Source: Pomphorhynchus laevis
Lineage: Eukaryota; Acanthocephala; Palaeacanthocephala; Echinorhynchida; Pomphorhynchidae
Reading direction: 5' to 3'
Assembly: GCA_012934845.2 (NCBI GenBank)
Contig: WNNJ02000217.1
Coordinates: forward strand, 62,001 to 126,000
DNA length: 64,000 nucleotides
A program made the position numbers and the translations under genes. The notes beneath the pieces are model-generated. The model saw only the letters and a program-made list of their open reading frames with translations. It was not told the DNA's origin and made no database searches. Position 1 is the first letter of the stretch. Every line of letters begins with the position of its first letter. This document shows, one piece after another, positions 1 through 11,504 of the stretch.

Positions 1-1250
1 GAGTTTTGCATGCGGGTCATCCGGGGATCGTATCGATGGAAACGCTGTCTCGTTTTTATGTTTGGTGGCCTAAAATCGACTCAGACATTGAGAATTATAT
101 GCAACAATGTGAATATTGTCAACAATATCGTAATAACGAACCAAATCATCCCTTGCATAGCTGGTCCATTCCTTCACAGTCTTGGACAAGAATACATGTT
201 GAATTCGCAGGACCGAGCAATTCGGAATACTATATAGTTATTGTTTGCGCGTTAACTAAGTTGCCAGAGGTGTTTAAGATATCATCTACCAATACTAACT
301 CGGCGATTATGGTATTGCGCGAAATATTTGCTCGGCATGGGGTTCCAAAAGAGTTGGTGTCTGACAATGGTCCACCATTTCAATCATATGCATTCAACAC
401 ATTTCTAGACATGAATGGAATCAAGCATATACGAGTGACACCATATCATCCAAGGTCAAACGGTCTAGCAGAAAGGTTTGTTTAAGTTCTCAAAAATAGG
501 GTATTGCGACCTTATGGTGTTGGTGAATGTCCAAAGCGACTGCAGCAGTTTTTGTTGTCATATCGTAATACCCCTCATAGTGCTACCGGTAAACCGCCGT
601 CGGAAATGTTAAAAGGATATAGGTTACCGACATTATTGGATCGGATAAAGCCTACAACACAATCGACAATTCACCACTATCGAGAAAATAGCAAGCGTTA
701 CTTTGATAAGAAAAGTAAACCTCGACAGTTCGAGTTCGATGAAAAAGTATGGTATCGAAAAAACAACACCAAACCATGGACACGAGGACATATAATCGAC
801 CGTAGTGGGTGGACATCATACGTAATTAATGGAAATGGCAAGAATCACAAAGTACACGCTGACACTATACGCGGATTTGACAAGAATATCAATGTTGATG
901 TGAATAAAGAGTCAGTTCAATACGAGAGTGAGACTGATCGACCGAATATCGTTAGCAAGGAAGTTGGTGGTAAAAGTTTAGTTCAACCTGATAGTCCGAC
1001 CGACAGATATAGTGTTCACCAGAATTAACTGACCAAAACAGCGTCAAATAAATTGCAAGAACCGGATACGAAGATCAACAAAGAGTAACAAACTATGCGA
1101 CGATCTACACGTACAAAAAGAGTACCTGTCCGATACGGCTGGAATGTGGCAACCTAAGATCGTCCAAGTAATTGATGGTGAATAGGAATGTTACGTAGTG
1201 GCAGTGCATCTAATTCATACAGTGTCGGTAAAACTCTATTGATTGTTCAC
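1..1250 (+). mobile_element. Ty3/Gypsy fossil 1, 3' part of pol (integrase)
   Basis: This is the 3' end of a Ty3/Gypsy LTR retroelement that enters from the left edge of the window. About 6-485 encodes the integrase zinc-binding region (HAGHPG followed by CEYCQQ) and the catalytic core (SDNGPPF, then TPYHPRSNGLAERF). About 504-1028 encodes the C-terminal part with the SYRNTPHSATGKPPSE block. It resembles the common K02A2.6-like animal Gypsy integrases and differs from the other Gypsy copies here. The copy is broken. Its tail is interrupted at 1250 by Gypsy fossil 2 and resumes at about 5016. Confidence 0.85.
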
Positions 1251-1340
1251 TGTTAAGATCCAAAGTGAGGCTAAAGTAGCTTTATTGAAAACATCTACAA
1301 AACAAATAACATTAAAACACAAGTTAGTTAATTCACGACA
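1251..1340 (-). repeat. 3' LTR of Gypsy fossil 2
   Basis: A 90-bp direct repeat matching 4921-5010 with one visible difference. In element orientation it begins TGTCGTG and ends CTTAACA, and it carries an AATAAA poly(A) signal. The end of the integrase reading frame runs into this LTR. Confidence 0.9.
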
Positions 1341-1344
1341 TTCT

Positions 1345-2560
1345 CCTCCGCCAAACATAATCTCGTAGATACGCGGGAGTAGCTTTATTTCGCACGGGTC
1401 TTTCGTTGCTCTGCAAAGAAAAAGTATCGTTTAAAGTATCGTCGTCCGTACTCACAGTTTTATCGTCGCTGTAGCTGGTATCAGGGTTATAGCTGCTTTC
1501 AATATCATCTTTAGTAGTAGTTGTAAGTTGTGATGTATCGTTCGTACATTCATGATCTTCTATTATTAGATTTTGGCAGCTATCTCCACCTGACAATCGT
1601 TGTCCGATATCGAAACCGGGAGCCACGTCCCTTAAAGAAACCGCACCTTGTCGTTGATTAAGATATTCGATGATAGCGTATTTGTTGTTAGCAGTCACAA
1701 GTTTAGCTGGACAACCTATTGGTTCATATTTCGATTCACGTCTATGATTCCGGACAAGTACAGATGCACCATCGGTCATCCATTTTGGAAACGTTTTGCC
1801 TTCATTACTCTTTCTGGGGTAAGAAAATATCCGTTCGTGAGGTGTGTAGTTGGTTGAAGTACATAAAAGACTCCTTATGCTATTGAGTGCTCTTGGTAAT
1901 ATTATTTGCCACTGATGAATAGACATTCGTTCACTTCGTAACGTGGTAGTTATAGCTGTCCAAATTGTTGAATTGTATCGTTCGCATTGCCCGTTACCTC
2001 TTGGGTTGTACGGTGTTGTGAAACTGCTAGCGATTCCTCTCTCACTGAGAAATTGTCTGACATCCGATGACAGAAACGACGTACCTCTATCTGAATGAAT
2101 ATATTCTGGACAACCAAAAATAGCAAATATTTCGTCCAAACAATGACACACAGTTTTAGCAGACATATCGGGGCACGCGTAGGCAAAAGGAAACCGACTA
2201 TACTCATCAATCACAACAAGGAGGAAACGGGATCTTGAATTACTCGGTAATGGTCCTTTGAAATCTATGCATAATCGCTCAAAAGGGCGGGTAGCTTTAA
2301 TTACATGAGCCGTACAGGTATTTGAAAATCGAGGCTTAGAAAATTTACAAGCTTCACAACGTTCGCAAATATTTTTCACATCATTTACTGAGAATGGAAG
2401 ATTCCGTGATCTGACATAATGAGTTAACCGTCGTACACCGGGGTGACATAATGATTCGTGAAGTTCTCGTAATCCTCTATCGAAATTGGAAGTAGCACAT
2501 ATTCTAGATAAGGTATCTGCTGGTCCATTCAAAGATCCCGGACGGTAGAAAATTTCAAAA
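1345..2560 (-). pseudogene. integrase region of Gypsy fossil 2
   Basis: This stretch encodes the integrase of fossil 2. It has the zinc-binding region (HESLCHPGVRRL, then CERCEACKFSKP) and the catalytic core, with DFKGPLP, VVIDEYSRFPFA and HSDRGTSF followed by TPYNPRGNGQCERYN. A C-terminal block reads LLCTSTNYTPHERIF. The acidic serine- and threonine-rich tail resembles the ends of related pol proteins. The family's role is to join element DNA into the host chromosome. It is part of a fossil copy. Confidence 0.85.
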
Positions 2561-2599
2561 TCGTAATTGGCCAATTCTGCTTTCCAACGTTGGATTTTG

Positions 2600-2960
2600 T
2601 CGCCACTTAATAAGGGATTCCACTATGGCTAAAGCCTCTTTCTCGATTGCTGCCCATCTCTGCTCGCTTACAGAAAGTTTTCTTGAAAAAAAAAACGCAA
2701 TCGGACGACCGTCTCCGTTCAGTGTAGCCGCAATGCACGTTTCAGAAGCGTCTGTCTCGACTGTTAGCGCTTGAGCGTTATCGATGTGGTATAAAGAAGC
2801 ACTCGCAATATCTGCTTTAAGCTTTTCAAATGACAGTTTTGATTCAGCGTTCATAGGGAATGAAGAGTTTCTCAAGAATTCAATCTTTTGTGAAAATTCT
2901 GGTATCCAAGACGAGTAGTAAGCAAAGAGTCCAATACTTCGTTGTAAGGATCTGACATCG
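2600..2960 (-). pseudogene. RNase H region of Gypsy fossil 2
   Basis: The stretch encodes a Ty3/Gypsy RNase H block with the motifs TVETDASETCIAATL, RPIAFFFSRKL and AIEKEALAIVESL. It lies between the reverse transcriptase and integrase regions in the usual pol order. The preceding YYSSWIPEFSQKIEFL segment is the connection region. Confidence 0.85.
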
Positions 2961-2989
2961 TAGGGGGGGAAGTTCATGTAAAGCCTGCA

Positions 2990-4010
2990 ATCTGTCCGGA
3001 TCTGGTTTCAGTACTCCTTGACAAATTAAGTAGTCGAGAAGCTTTATTTCTTTCTTGTTAAATTCACATTTAGTTGTATTCATTGTGAGCCCGCACTTGG
3101 TAGCGACACTGTTGAATTTGCCCAGATTTTCGTCGTGTTCTTGTTGGGTCATTCCGCAAATTGTAATGTTATCTAGATAGGCAAATGTACTTTTTAATTC
3201 ATTTGTTTCAATCATGTGATCCATACATCGCTGAAAGCATGACACTGCATTCTTCAAACCAAAGGGCAATCTCGCAAAGCAATATAATCTTCCATCTGCT
3301 TCAAAGGCAGTATATAGTCTATCGTCTGGATGTAGAGGAACTTGATGATAAGCAGACTGTAAGTCAATTGTAGAAAACCATTTGTATTTACTAATTTCAT
3401 ACACAAGATCTTGTAAGTTTGGCAAAGGATAGGCATCAAGCAATGTATATTTATTTATCGTTTGTGAGTAATCAATAACAAGCCTGCGTTTATGTCTCTC
3501 CGAGCGCGTAACTACCACTTGAGCTCGCCATGGTGAAATACAAGGTTCGATAATCCCATCTTTCAATAACTTCTGAACCTCCGATCGAATAAAATCACGA
3601 TCGGCTGGATTATACCGGCGAGACCTCGTTGCAATAGGAATGCAATGTTCATTTAGATGTGAAAATGGTCGAACTGGCTTGAAATCTATAGGTCGCAAAG
3701 CAGCAATTACCAATTCGTTTCTAGGACCATTCAATTTTAGTTTGAAACTCTTATGCTCATTCATAAAATCCATCCCCAATATTGCTTCGGTACATAAGTC
3801 GTCCAGAACATGAAATATAATGTTTTTATAAATTTGGGACTTGTAGATGATGGACGTAGTGACATGGCCTTTAGTTAAAGTCTTGAAGCGATTAGTGGCC
3901 ATTGTAATAGGCCGTATATCTCTGACGATAGGCAATTTCATCTTACTCACAATATCAGTTCGAATAAAACTATAACAACTCCCTGTGTCAAACAAACACT
4001 CTACTCTTTT
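2990..4010 (-). pseudogene. protease and reverse transcriptase region of Gypsy fossil 2
   Basis: Reading on the minus strand, an aspartic protease motif (LFDTGSCYSFI) is followed by the reverse transcriptase. Visible RT blocks are RRLVIDYSQTIN, STIDLQSAYHQVPL, LPFGLKNAVSCFQRCMD and the polymerase box FAYLDNITICG. The YLDN form, in place of YVDD, is seen in related animal Gypsy elements. The order protease, RT, RNase H, integrase is that of Ty3/Gypsy. Confidence 0.85.
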
Positions 4011-4059
4011 GTTGCAAATGGATATTTGGTCTACAGCTTTTCGGTCAGACAGTATTGAA

Positions 4060-4882
4060 GAAATGCACGCAGAGTATTTATTACGACCGAATTGTGAAGA
4101 TCGACACGCTCTTGCAAAATGTCCTTCCTTCTGACATTTATGGCAAATTGAATTTTTTGCCGGACAAGATTCTCGACTATGCTTTGATTGACTTCCACAA
4201 AAAAGCACTTCCAATTACTTTTGATTGTTGCAACTACTCTATCATTCATTTGTGCCAGTTGATCTGCCGCCTCTTCCTTTCTGCTGTCGGAAACATGAGC
4301 TAGTCGATAATAAGGTCCTTCGATTACCGTTGAACGTTTTTCCGCACTTTCCATAGCTTTTGCAATTTCAAAAGCGTCTGTTAGTGTTAAGGTACAGTTT
4401 TCAAGTAAACGGTCTCTAATTTTCTTTGAGGAAATGCCCACTATGAACGCATTTAGAATTGCCTGATCTCGGTGATCTTGTGCCGATACTTCTTCGAACT
4501 TGCATTCTAAGGCTAGTTGCTTTAAACTATTAGTGTAGTGTTGAATATCTTCTGCATCTTCTTGTCTCCTCGCGAATAGTATATATCGAGCATAAATGAC
4601 ATTGGTCGGTCGCTCAAACATCGATCGAAGCGTCTTGATAGCTTCTGCATAATCAGACAGTTGTTGAATTGACTTGAAAATTTGAGGAGAAACGTAATTA
4701 CGCAGTAACGTTAATCGAATCTCACACGGAGCTCCGATGTGTTCGATAAACGCTTCGAATGTTGATAGCCAATGTTTCCAAATATCCGCTCCGTTTGCGT
4801 CTTCTGTGTCTATTGTAAGTTTACTTGGCTGCAGATATCGTGCATAATCAACGTTCGCCAATCCGTTTCCGACTGGGTCCAT
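4060..4882 (-). pseudogene. gag region of Gypsy fossil 2
   Basis: The stretch begins MDPVGNGLANVDYARYL just inside the 5' LTR and encodes a retrotransposon Gag-like domain (LRNYVSPQIFKSIQQL, then FARRQEDAEDIQHYTNSL). A CCHC knuckle, CHKCQKEGHFARAC, follows at about 4090-4130. The leader between the LTR end and this start is only about 38 bp. Gag packages the RNA in this family. It is part of a fossil copy. Confidence 0.8.
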
Positions 4883-4920
4883 CTTGACAACAAATGCTCA
4901 CACAAATGTTTTCAATAAAT

Positions 4921-5010
4921 TGTTAAGATCCAAAGTGAGGCTAAAGTAGCTTTATTGAAAACATCTACAAAACAAATAACATTAAAACAAAAGTTAGTTA
5001 ATTCACGACA
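4921..5010 (-). repeat. 5' LTR of Gypsy fossil 2
   Basis: A 90-bp repeat, the partner of 1251-1340. The target duplication TTCAC follows at 5011-5015. No obvious tRNA primer-binding site adjoins it on the internal side. Confidence 0.9.
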
Positions 5011-5015
5011 TTCAC

Positions 5016-5300
5016 CAACTCTATGTTGCGGTAACGCTTTGATTTATTCCTATATATGTTACCGGATACGAAGATCAACAAAGAGTAACAAACTTTGCGA
5101 CGATCTACACGTACAAAAAGAGTACCTGTCCGATACGGCTGGAATGTGGCAACCTAAGATCGTCCAAGTAATTGATGGTGAATAGGAATGTTACGTAGTG
5201 GCAGTGCATCTAATTCATACAGTGTCGGTAAAACTCTATTGATTGTTCACTAACACTATGTTGCGGTAACGCTTTGATTTATTTCTATATATGTTACACT
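5016..5300 (+). repeat. tail of Gypsy fossil 1, with a tandem copy of its 3' end
   Basis: The Gypsy 1 sequence resumes after the nested insertion. A block of about 240 bp is present twice in tandem: once as 1060-1250 continued by 5016-5056, and again as 5057-5300. Each copy contains the basic end of the polyprotein (RRSTRTKRVPVRYGW) and ends near CTATATATGTTA. The second copy is uninterrupted and shows what the first looked like before fossil 2 inserted. Confidence 0.8.
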
Positions 5301-5389
5301 CAGTTTGCATGTGGACAGTTTATTTGGTAGCGAAGAACAAGTAAAAACTTTAAATCTTTATTTGCATTGTGATGAACGTAAATGCAACA

Positions 5390-7235
5390 CAATTAACTAC
5401 GAGACGACGTCATTAACGCGACTATGACGGCCGTAGATGAGCGAAAGATGTTCACCGTAGAAACGGACGCTTCGGAATTTTGCATAGCAGCTGTGTTAAT
5501 TCAAGATAATAAGCCTGTAGCCTTTTTCTCGCGTACGTTACATTACAGTGCTAAAAACTATGCGGCCGTTGATAAAGAAGCGTTGGCTATAGTCGAGAGT
5601 GTAAAACATTGGCGGCATTACCTTTTGGGACGGCAATTTGAGATAATTACGGATCAAAAAAGTGTCTTTCATTTATACGAAGAATAATAGCAGCATTAAG
5701 AATGATAAACTCATTCGTTGGCGCCTAGAGTTGGCCCCATTCAAGTATACTATTTCGTACCGCCCAGTAGAAATGAACACGCTTGCTGATTCAGTGTCGC
5801 GATTTCGGTGTGCATCCATCCATAAATCAACAAGTTAACTTCGACTCATTCATAAAACATTATGTCATCCAGGAGTAACTAGACTTGCTCACTTTGTCAG
5901 ATCGCGCAATCTTCCATTTTCGATTGCTGACGTAAAACAGGTAATTAAAGAATGTCAAACGTGTGCAGACGTCAGACCTTGTTACTACAATCCACAGATC
6001 TCACGTCTAATCAAATCAACTCAACCATTCGAACAGATCGCGATTGACTTTAAGGGGCCTATCCCATCTGCAACGAGAAACAGATATATTCTCGTCGTTA
6101 TCGACGATTTTTCTAGGTTCCCTTTTGCTTTTCCATGTTCCGACATCAGCTCGTACCGTAATTCGTTGTCTTGATCAGTTTTTTACCCTTTTTGGAACGC
6201 CGTCTTTTGTTCATTCGGACCGAGGCACTTCTTTTCTGTCGCAAGAATTATCTACATATATTTTGGAGCAGGGAGTGGCTTGTAGCAGAAGTACCCCATA
6301 CAATCCCACTGAAAATGGTTAGGTAGAACGGTACAATGGAATCATATGGCGTAATATAGAGCTCGATTTAAAAACATGACATTTAACAGTCGACCATTGG
6401 GAAAAGCACTGCTTACTGCGCTGCACGCTATACGTTCTCTATTATGCACGGAAACAGGCGAGACGCCACGTGAGCGATTTCTGAAGTACCAGCGAAGATC
6501 TTATACATGTATGAGCATTCCAACCTGGTTGTTGTCGCCTGGTGAGGTATTGTTAAAGAAACAAAATCGAGCTAGCAAATACGATTCTGCCGTTGAAGTC
6601 GTAGATCTTTTAAATGCTAGTCCGTACTACGCACTTGTCCGATTTAAAGATGGTCGTGAATCTACTATATCGATTAAGCAGCTTGATCCATATCCAGATA
6701 ACGTCACCAACAACCCAACATTGACCGACTTCGCGTACGAGCGCCTGGTTAGTCGTCTACACTATAACAGTCAAAATGAAGACCCAACAGACAACCAAGA
6801 CGCGATAAATTTACACATGCCACGTCAACAATATAACAGCCAACATGGAGAGTCCACAGACAATCACGACGCGAAAATTTACATGAGTCTATAAATCAAC
6901 AAAATTACGAAGGATCTGATAAAAAGATGCAAGCATTCATCCACACGATCAAGATTGCATGGAAAGCATACTGGATAAGCAACAACAATCTCAAGATGTT
7001 ACGTATGACTAAATGAGGACGTCGGAAACAAACGAGGAATGCTCGTCCCCTAACGATTTGATGGTACGAGGAGAAGAGTCTACTTGTCCATGAATTCAAA
7101 AAGTGGGAGGAAACGAAACCGTCCAGGATATCTCAAAGACTATCTCGTCGGGGAGAATGTCCTGTAATTACTAATAACTTATTACTTTGTTTTAACAGCT
7201 TTACGTGTTATAGATTGTTCAATAAAGCTCCCGTG
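5390..7235 (+). mobile_element. Ty3/Gypsy fossil 3, RNase H and integrase part
   Basis: A plus-strand fragment of a CsRn1-like Gypsy. RNase H lies at about 5424-5690 (TVETDASEFCIAAVL, KEALAIVESVKHWR). The integrase zinc-binding region is at about 5850-5990, the core at about 6044-6330 (HSDRGTSFLS) and the C-terminal part at about 6376-6894 (SLLCTETGETPRERF). A poly(A)-type AATAAA lies near 7221. No matching 5' LTR is visible. It is broken at several points and looks older than fossil 2. Confidence 0.8.
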
Positions 7236-10200
7236 TAGTTCAGTCGCTCTCCACACGGCTGTACTCGATTGTATGAATTTCCAATTTACGCATACGCTCT
7301 GCATAGGGAACAGCGAATAGCCAACGCACACGTTTGGAACCCCATCTCAAAGGCTTTTCAAGAACTCTACGATCACGTTTTGTAGTAGGATATGCTGCAG
7401 GAGATGCATATGTCAGAATAGGTCGGATGTAGGCTGTTAAATAGCTTAACAAAAATAGATCCAAAAACGCTTTAGAAGACACGCAGTATCATGTCAAGCT
7501 GACGGCTTGCTCGAGATGCAACAGTCACGTTGTGAGAGGTGGTCTTCAGGTCGGATGTTATCACCACACCCAAGTCAGTAAACTTTTTGACTTTCTGGAT
7601 CATCACTCTCCAATATAGTATTATATCCGGGAAACGTCGACCAATATGCATATGAGTACACTTAGCTACGTTCAATCTGAGCCCATGAATATGTGCCCAC
7701 GAGTGGATCATATTGAGATCGGACTGAATAGAGTCAACATCCAATAACGATGTAATTTGGTTCCATATTTTAAGTCGTCGGCGTACATCAGAGATGGCGA
7801 ATGGATCACATTAGGAAGCTAATTTACACACAAAGTGAACAAAAGCGGTGAGAGAATGTGGAACACTACAGGTCATAAAAATGGCTGAGGATATACGTCC
7901 ATCGTGGCGAACATGGAACCTTCTATTATGAAGGTAATCCGCAATCCAGCCTATTAACTATGAATCGAACGAGTAATCCCGAAGAGTTCGAGATTACTCG
8001 TTCGGGAATGAGTAACATGGAACCTTCTATTAATAAGGTAATCCACAATCCAGTCTATTAACCATAGAATCGAACGAGTAATCCCGAAGAGTTCGGATAA
8101 GATTATCGTTAGGTACGGTGTTGAACGCTTTCTAGAGGTCGCCAAATTAATGTCGATCTCTACACCCTCAGATTTCAAAGAAAAACATCTTTCACGAGCC
8201 AACAGAAGATTGATTGTGGTAAAGCGACCTGCTCGAAAGCCATGTTGTGCAGTGGTTATTATATTTGCTCTTATGACATGGCGTTTCATACTAGAGAGAA
8301 TGATACGTTCCATGATCTTACCGCAGATACACGTTAAGCTAATCAGGCAATAATTTTCGACTTTAGATACGTCTCCCTTTTTATAGATTGGGACTACAAT
8401 TGCATCTCGCCAATCGTTGGGAATGACGCCAGATTCAAACATTTATTGAAGATACTGGTAAGAGGGCAGCAGATCACGATGCGACGTTCTTTAGAAAAAT
8501 AGACGGTATTCCGTCTGGCCCTGACGAATTGGTAGATTTTAGGTTATGTAGAACATTATTTACAAAGTCAGGGCTGACTATTTTGTGATGTCTTGGTGAG
8601 CATAAAAGTAGTGGGTGCTGTACGGAGCAAATCATTGGACCAGATACTGTACCGGAGAGCACACCACCAAAGTGTGTAGCAAATATGTTCGAAAAACATT
8701 TTTGATCAATCGTTATGATCGTTGTGATCGATTAACACAGAAAGTTGACATCGAGACGATAAGGAACGTCGAACGTATGAATAGAAGCGGCATTGTGTCG
8801 GTGTGAATGAATCGGGCAATACTCATTTTACATAATCGCCGTTTATTACGGATAAGAGAGCATACACGATTCCGGATTACTTTGAAATCATCAAAAGTAA
8901 GATATCCGTTTCTTCACATTGACCATTCATAGTGCCTCTCATCTATGGCGGACCGCACTTCAGAATCTAGGCATCTTTTACTCACTGGGGAGAAACGAAC
9001 TATGCGCAGTGGAGCAGATCGTCGATATACTGACAGGATGGTGTCCAGGAAGATACACCATAGTTGTTCCAGAGTGGAGGAAGACGGTGAACGCCATACG
9101 ACTTGCTGCAAGAGATGATTTGCTAGAACAAAATTTGTTTTGAATGAATTAAGTACGGGCTCAACGACTAAGGTGGAATAGATATAAGCACTTATGCAAC
9201 CCAAGATGACTGTGTGATCACTTTTACCAATGACACAGTCATGTCTGATATCCGTAATCAGATTATTCGAAGAGGCAAGACATACATCAAGCAGTGAAGA
9301 TTGAGTTTCACATAATCGTGCTGGTTTGTCTACGAGTTAAAAAAGGCTACATTCATTTATACAGTTGATCAAACAACGGGAGTGAAAGTAACAACATGAC
9401 ATAGGTGTGTAATCAGACTATTCAACATGTGGCATATTAAGATCACCCATCAAGACAAATGGATGTGGGGCGTACACACGTAAATTAGCCATCAAGATGA
9501 CAGAGTCAGATAAGGGAGATTTGTAAACTGCTCCTACCTTACATAACAGTGTCAGCAACGTAAAAACGAAACCATATCAATTTATAGTGCCACTCGGGTC
9601 ACACGAAATGACAATATTACGTGCAGACAGATCCTTAGAGATATAGACCAGCACCCTACGCCTCGACGAGACACACTGTATACCTGATGACAAACATTTC
9701 GGTAAATGCCAATTTCACTATCACCATGGAATGAATTGATCCACGCTTCACAAAATACGGCAGCACCCGGTCTCAAACTGTGAACACGGCACGCAAGCTC
9801 ATCTTTCTTGGAAAATAGACCACGGATATTCGACATCATTAGAATCAGACCATTAGCTTAACAATTTCGGTCCCTGATCACCTTGTTAAAAGATAAGTCA
9901 ATGGTGATCCTACTTAATTTATACTCTCGAATTAAGGAGATGAGGGGATGCTGCAACGGCAAAAGTGCAGTAGTCGCACTGAGTAACGCGATGTAGCTAT
10001 TCGTCAACTTCGTCAACCCATCGAGTGGCTGCCAGTTGAAGGTTGACGTGCGCTGCACCACGCAAAAATTCCTAATCATAAGATTGCGCTACCCTTTTGA
10101 GTGCCGATCACGGATTTCCGTAATAGCTGCCTTAAGGAGCATTCTGTCTTCTCTGCTGAGATCTCTCAATAAACCAAGATCAGACCCTTTCAGTCGATGA

Positions 10201-10690
10201 GAGTGATAAAATACCAAATCAGCAAGTTCCTCATTAGAGAACACCACCTTTAGCAGCCGAGGACGACCGATGCAATCTTATGAAGGTCTCCCTAAGCGAA
10301 AGACATGCTCAACGTGAATTCATGAGAGAGTTTCGGATTGAGAGTTGGCAAACAGGAAGCCAATAATTGACCGAATAATTTTCTGATCCTACTTTGAACG
10401 AATATCATTGTTTGACGTTACGGGCTCCCTTAAGTTAGCAATGATCAAGGATCTACAACGATTTGATTTTCCATGAATAGACTGGCCAATATTCGTAGAG
10501 CTGACATAAGTGAGCGTGGTGGACCTCAAGTTGTTTCGCAAACGTTGCTTGTTGATAGAAGGAACACCTTCATGATAGACCGGATGACTGTAGGCGGTAT
10601 GTTGCTCATGGAGTGGGCTCACCAATCTATCATCGTTTCCATTTGAAAAGTCAATGCAGGAAGTACAATTGTCAATAAGCACACTTATAT
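7236..10690 (-). mobile_element. CR1-like LINE copy C (ORF1 piece, endonuclease, RT), decayed
   Basis: A minus-strand non-LTR retrotransposon with its parts in the correct order. An ORF1 RRM-like piece lies at about 9990-10690 (HVFRLGRPS, GRPRLLKVVF). An endonuclease piece is at about 8914-9840 (NIRGLFSKKDEL, RPGAAVFCEAWI). The reverse transcriptase runs from about 8662 down to 7240 (GVIPNDWRDAIVVPIYKKGD, TAQHGFRAG, SDLNMIHSWAHIHGLRLN). Stops and frameshifts are spread throughout, so no ORF is functional. A short direct duplication of RT sequence lies at about 7915-8100. Confidence 0.8.
7954..8442 (-). pseudogene. reverse transcriptase N-terminal part of LINE copy C
   Basis: Encodes MFESGVIPNDWRDAIVVPIY, then KKGDVSKVENY and TAQHGFRAGRFTTINLL, the RT blocks that precede the catalytic A motif in CR1-type LINEs. 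The catalytic FDFSKAFD block expected next is not recognisable. The local duplication containing ELFGITRSI follows, so the copy is dead. Confidence 0.75.
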
Positions 10691-10810
10691 CTGCGTCGCC
10701 AACGACTACATTGAAGTTATGATCAAAAAGGCAACATTCATTTATACAGTCGATCAGACAACGGGAGTGAAAATCACAATATTTTGGAAAGACATCATAC
10801 TAACAGGTAT
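10690..10810 (-). pseudogene. LINE endonuclease remnant
   Basis: The minus strand reads FHSRCLIDCINECCLF, nearly the same as an endonuclease segment of LINE copy C at about 9340-9400. It abuts the ORF1 piece of copy C in the wrong order, so it comes from a separate copy or a rearrangement. Confidence 0.6.
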
Positions 10811-11230
10811 GTTTCCTATCCTTTATACAGCAGGACGATACTAATCAGCATGGGTTGATCTAATCATCTGATGACCAAAATTGTCATTTTACGTTTCGGC
10901 CCATATTATCTGCTTACTCCCTACACAAATGCTGATCGTATTCGAGATCAGGTATGGGTCAGCAGCTGCAGATCCAGACTGCTGACCCAGCGTCCTGTTG
11001 TATCAAGAATAGGAACAATACCTATGAGGATAATGTCGTGCTCCAACCAGAATAATTTCAGCTCACAGATGCGATCAAGTTAAATTAAAAATATTCGTTG
11101 CAAATGACAACATGAAAAACAGTGATCCGGCTAGCGGATCAAACACTTAAGGTATGTTTCTAATGGATCGTTAGAGTACGATTGCCTACCGAAAGTAATA
11201 TACATAAATGTATACCTACATCACCGGAGC
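10810..11230. other. gene-free stretch with one strong hairpin
   Basis: No coding sequence is recognised. It holds an 11-bp perfect inverted repeat, TGGGTCAGCAG at 10955-10965 and its complement at 10979-10989, with a 13-nt loop. The rest is unassigned. Confidence 0.6.
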
Positions 11231-11259
11231 AGTCAGCCTAGTGGATTTAATGTTGATAT

Positions 11260-11450
11260 CCTTAGCGCTTTCAAGTTGTGTTTGTGAAGGATAAACGTAA
11301 ACCGTCTAGAATGGTAGTAGATTATAGTTTGACCATCAACGGATTTACTAGTTTGGACACACCCGTTACCAAGGATTGATGACTTAATTGGTAAGCTAGC
11401 TTCCCAGCGTATTACTCTAAATATATCGAAGTGTTAAGTTGGTGTCCAAA
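11260..11450 (+). pseudogene. Ty3/Gypsy RT scrap
   Basis: A short plus-strand piece reads KPSRMVVDYSLTINGFT, the Gypsy reverse-transcriptase block also seen at about 18690 (SRMVVDYSRAINRFT). It is an isolated, broken fossil scrap. Confidence 0.65.
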
Positions 11451-11504
11451 ATTAACATATACTGTATGTTAATTATACTATATGTGCATGTATGTATATA
11501 CTGT

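Larger units (their letters stand above)
1251..5010 (-). mobile_element. Ty3/Gypsy fossil 2 (CsRn1-like), with LTRs and target duplication
   Basis: A compact 3.76-kb LTR element on the minus strand, inserted in Gypsy fossil 1. The LTRs are 1251-1340 and 4921-5010, 90 bp each, starting TG and ending CA in element orientation. I see one difference between them, so the insertion is young. TTCAC flanks it on both sides (1246-1250 and 5011-5015). A polypurine stretch, GGCGGAGGAGAA, lies against the 3' LTR. Parts in order: gag with a CCHC knuckle, protease, reverse transcriptase, RNase H and integrase. The YLDN polymerase box and the HESLCHPGVRRL integrase motif point to the CsRn1-like group, which is tentative. 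It is nearly complete but broken in about two or three places. Confidence 0.9.
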
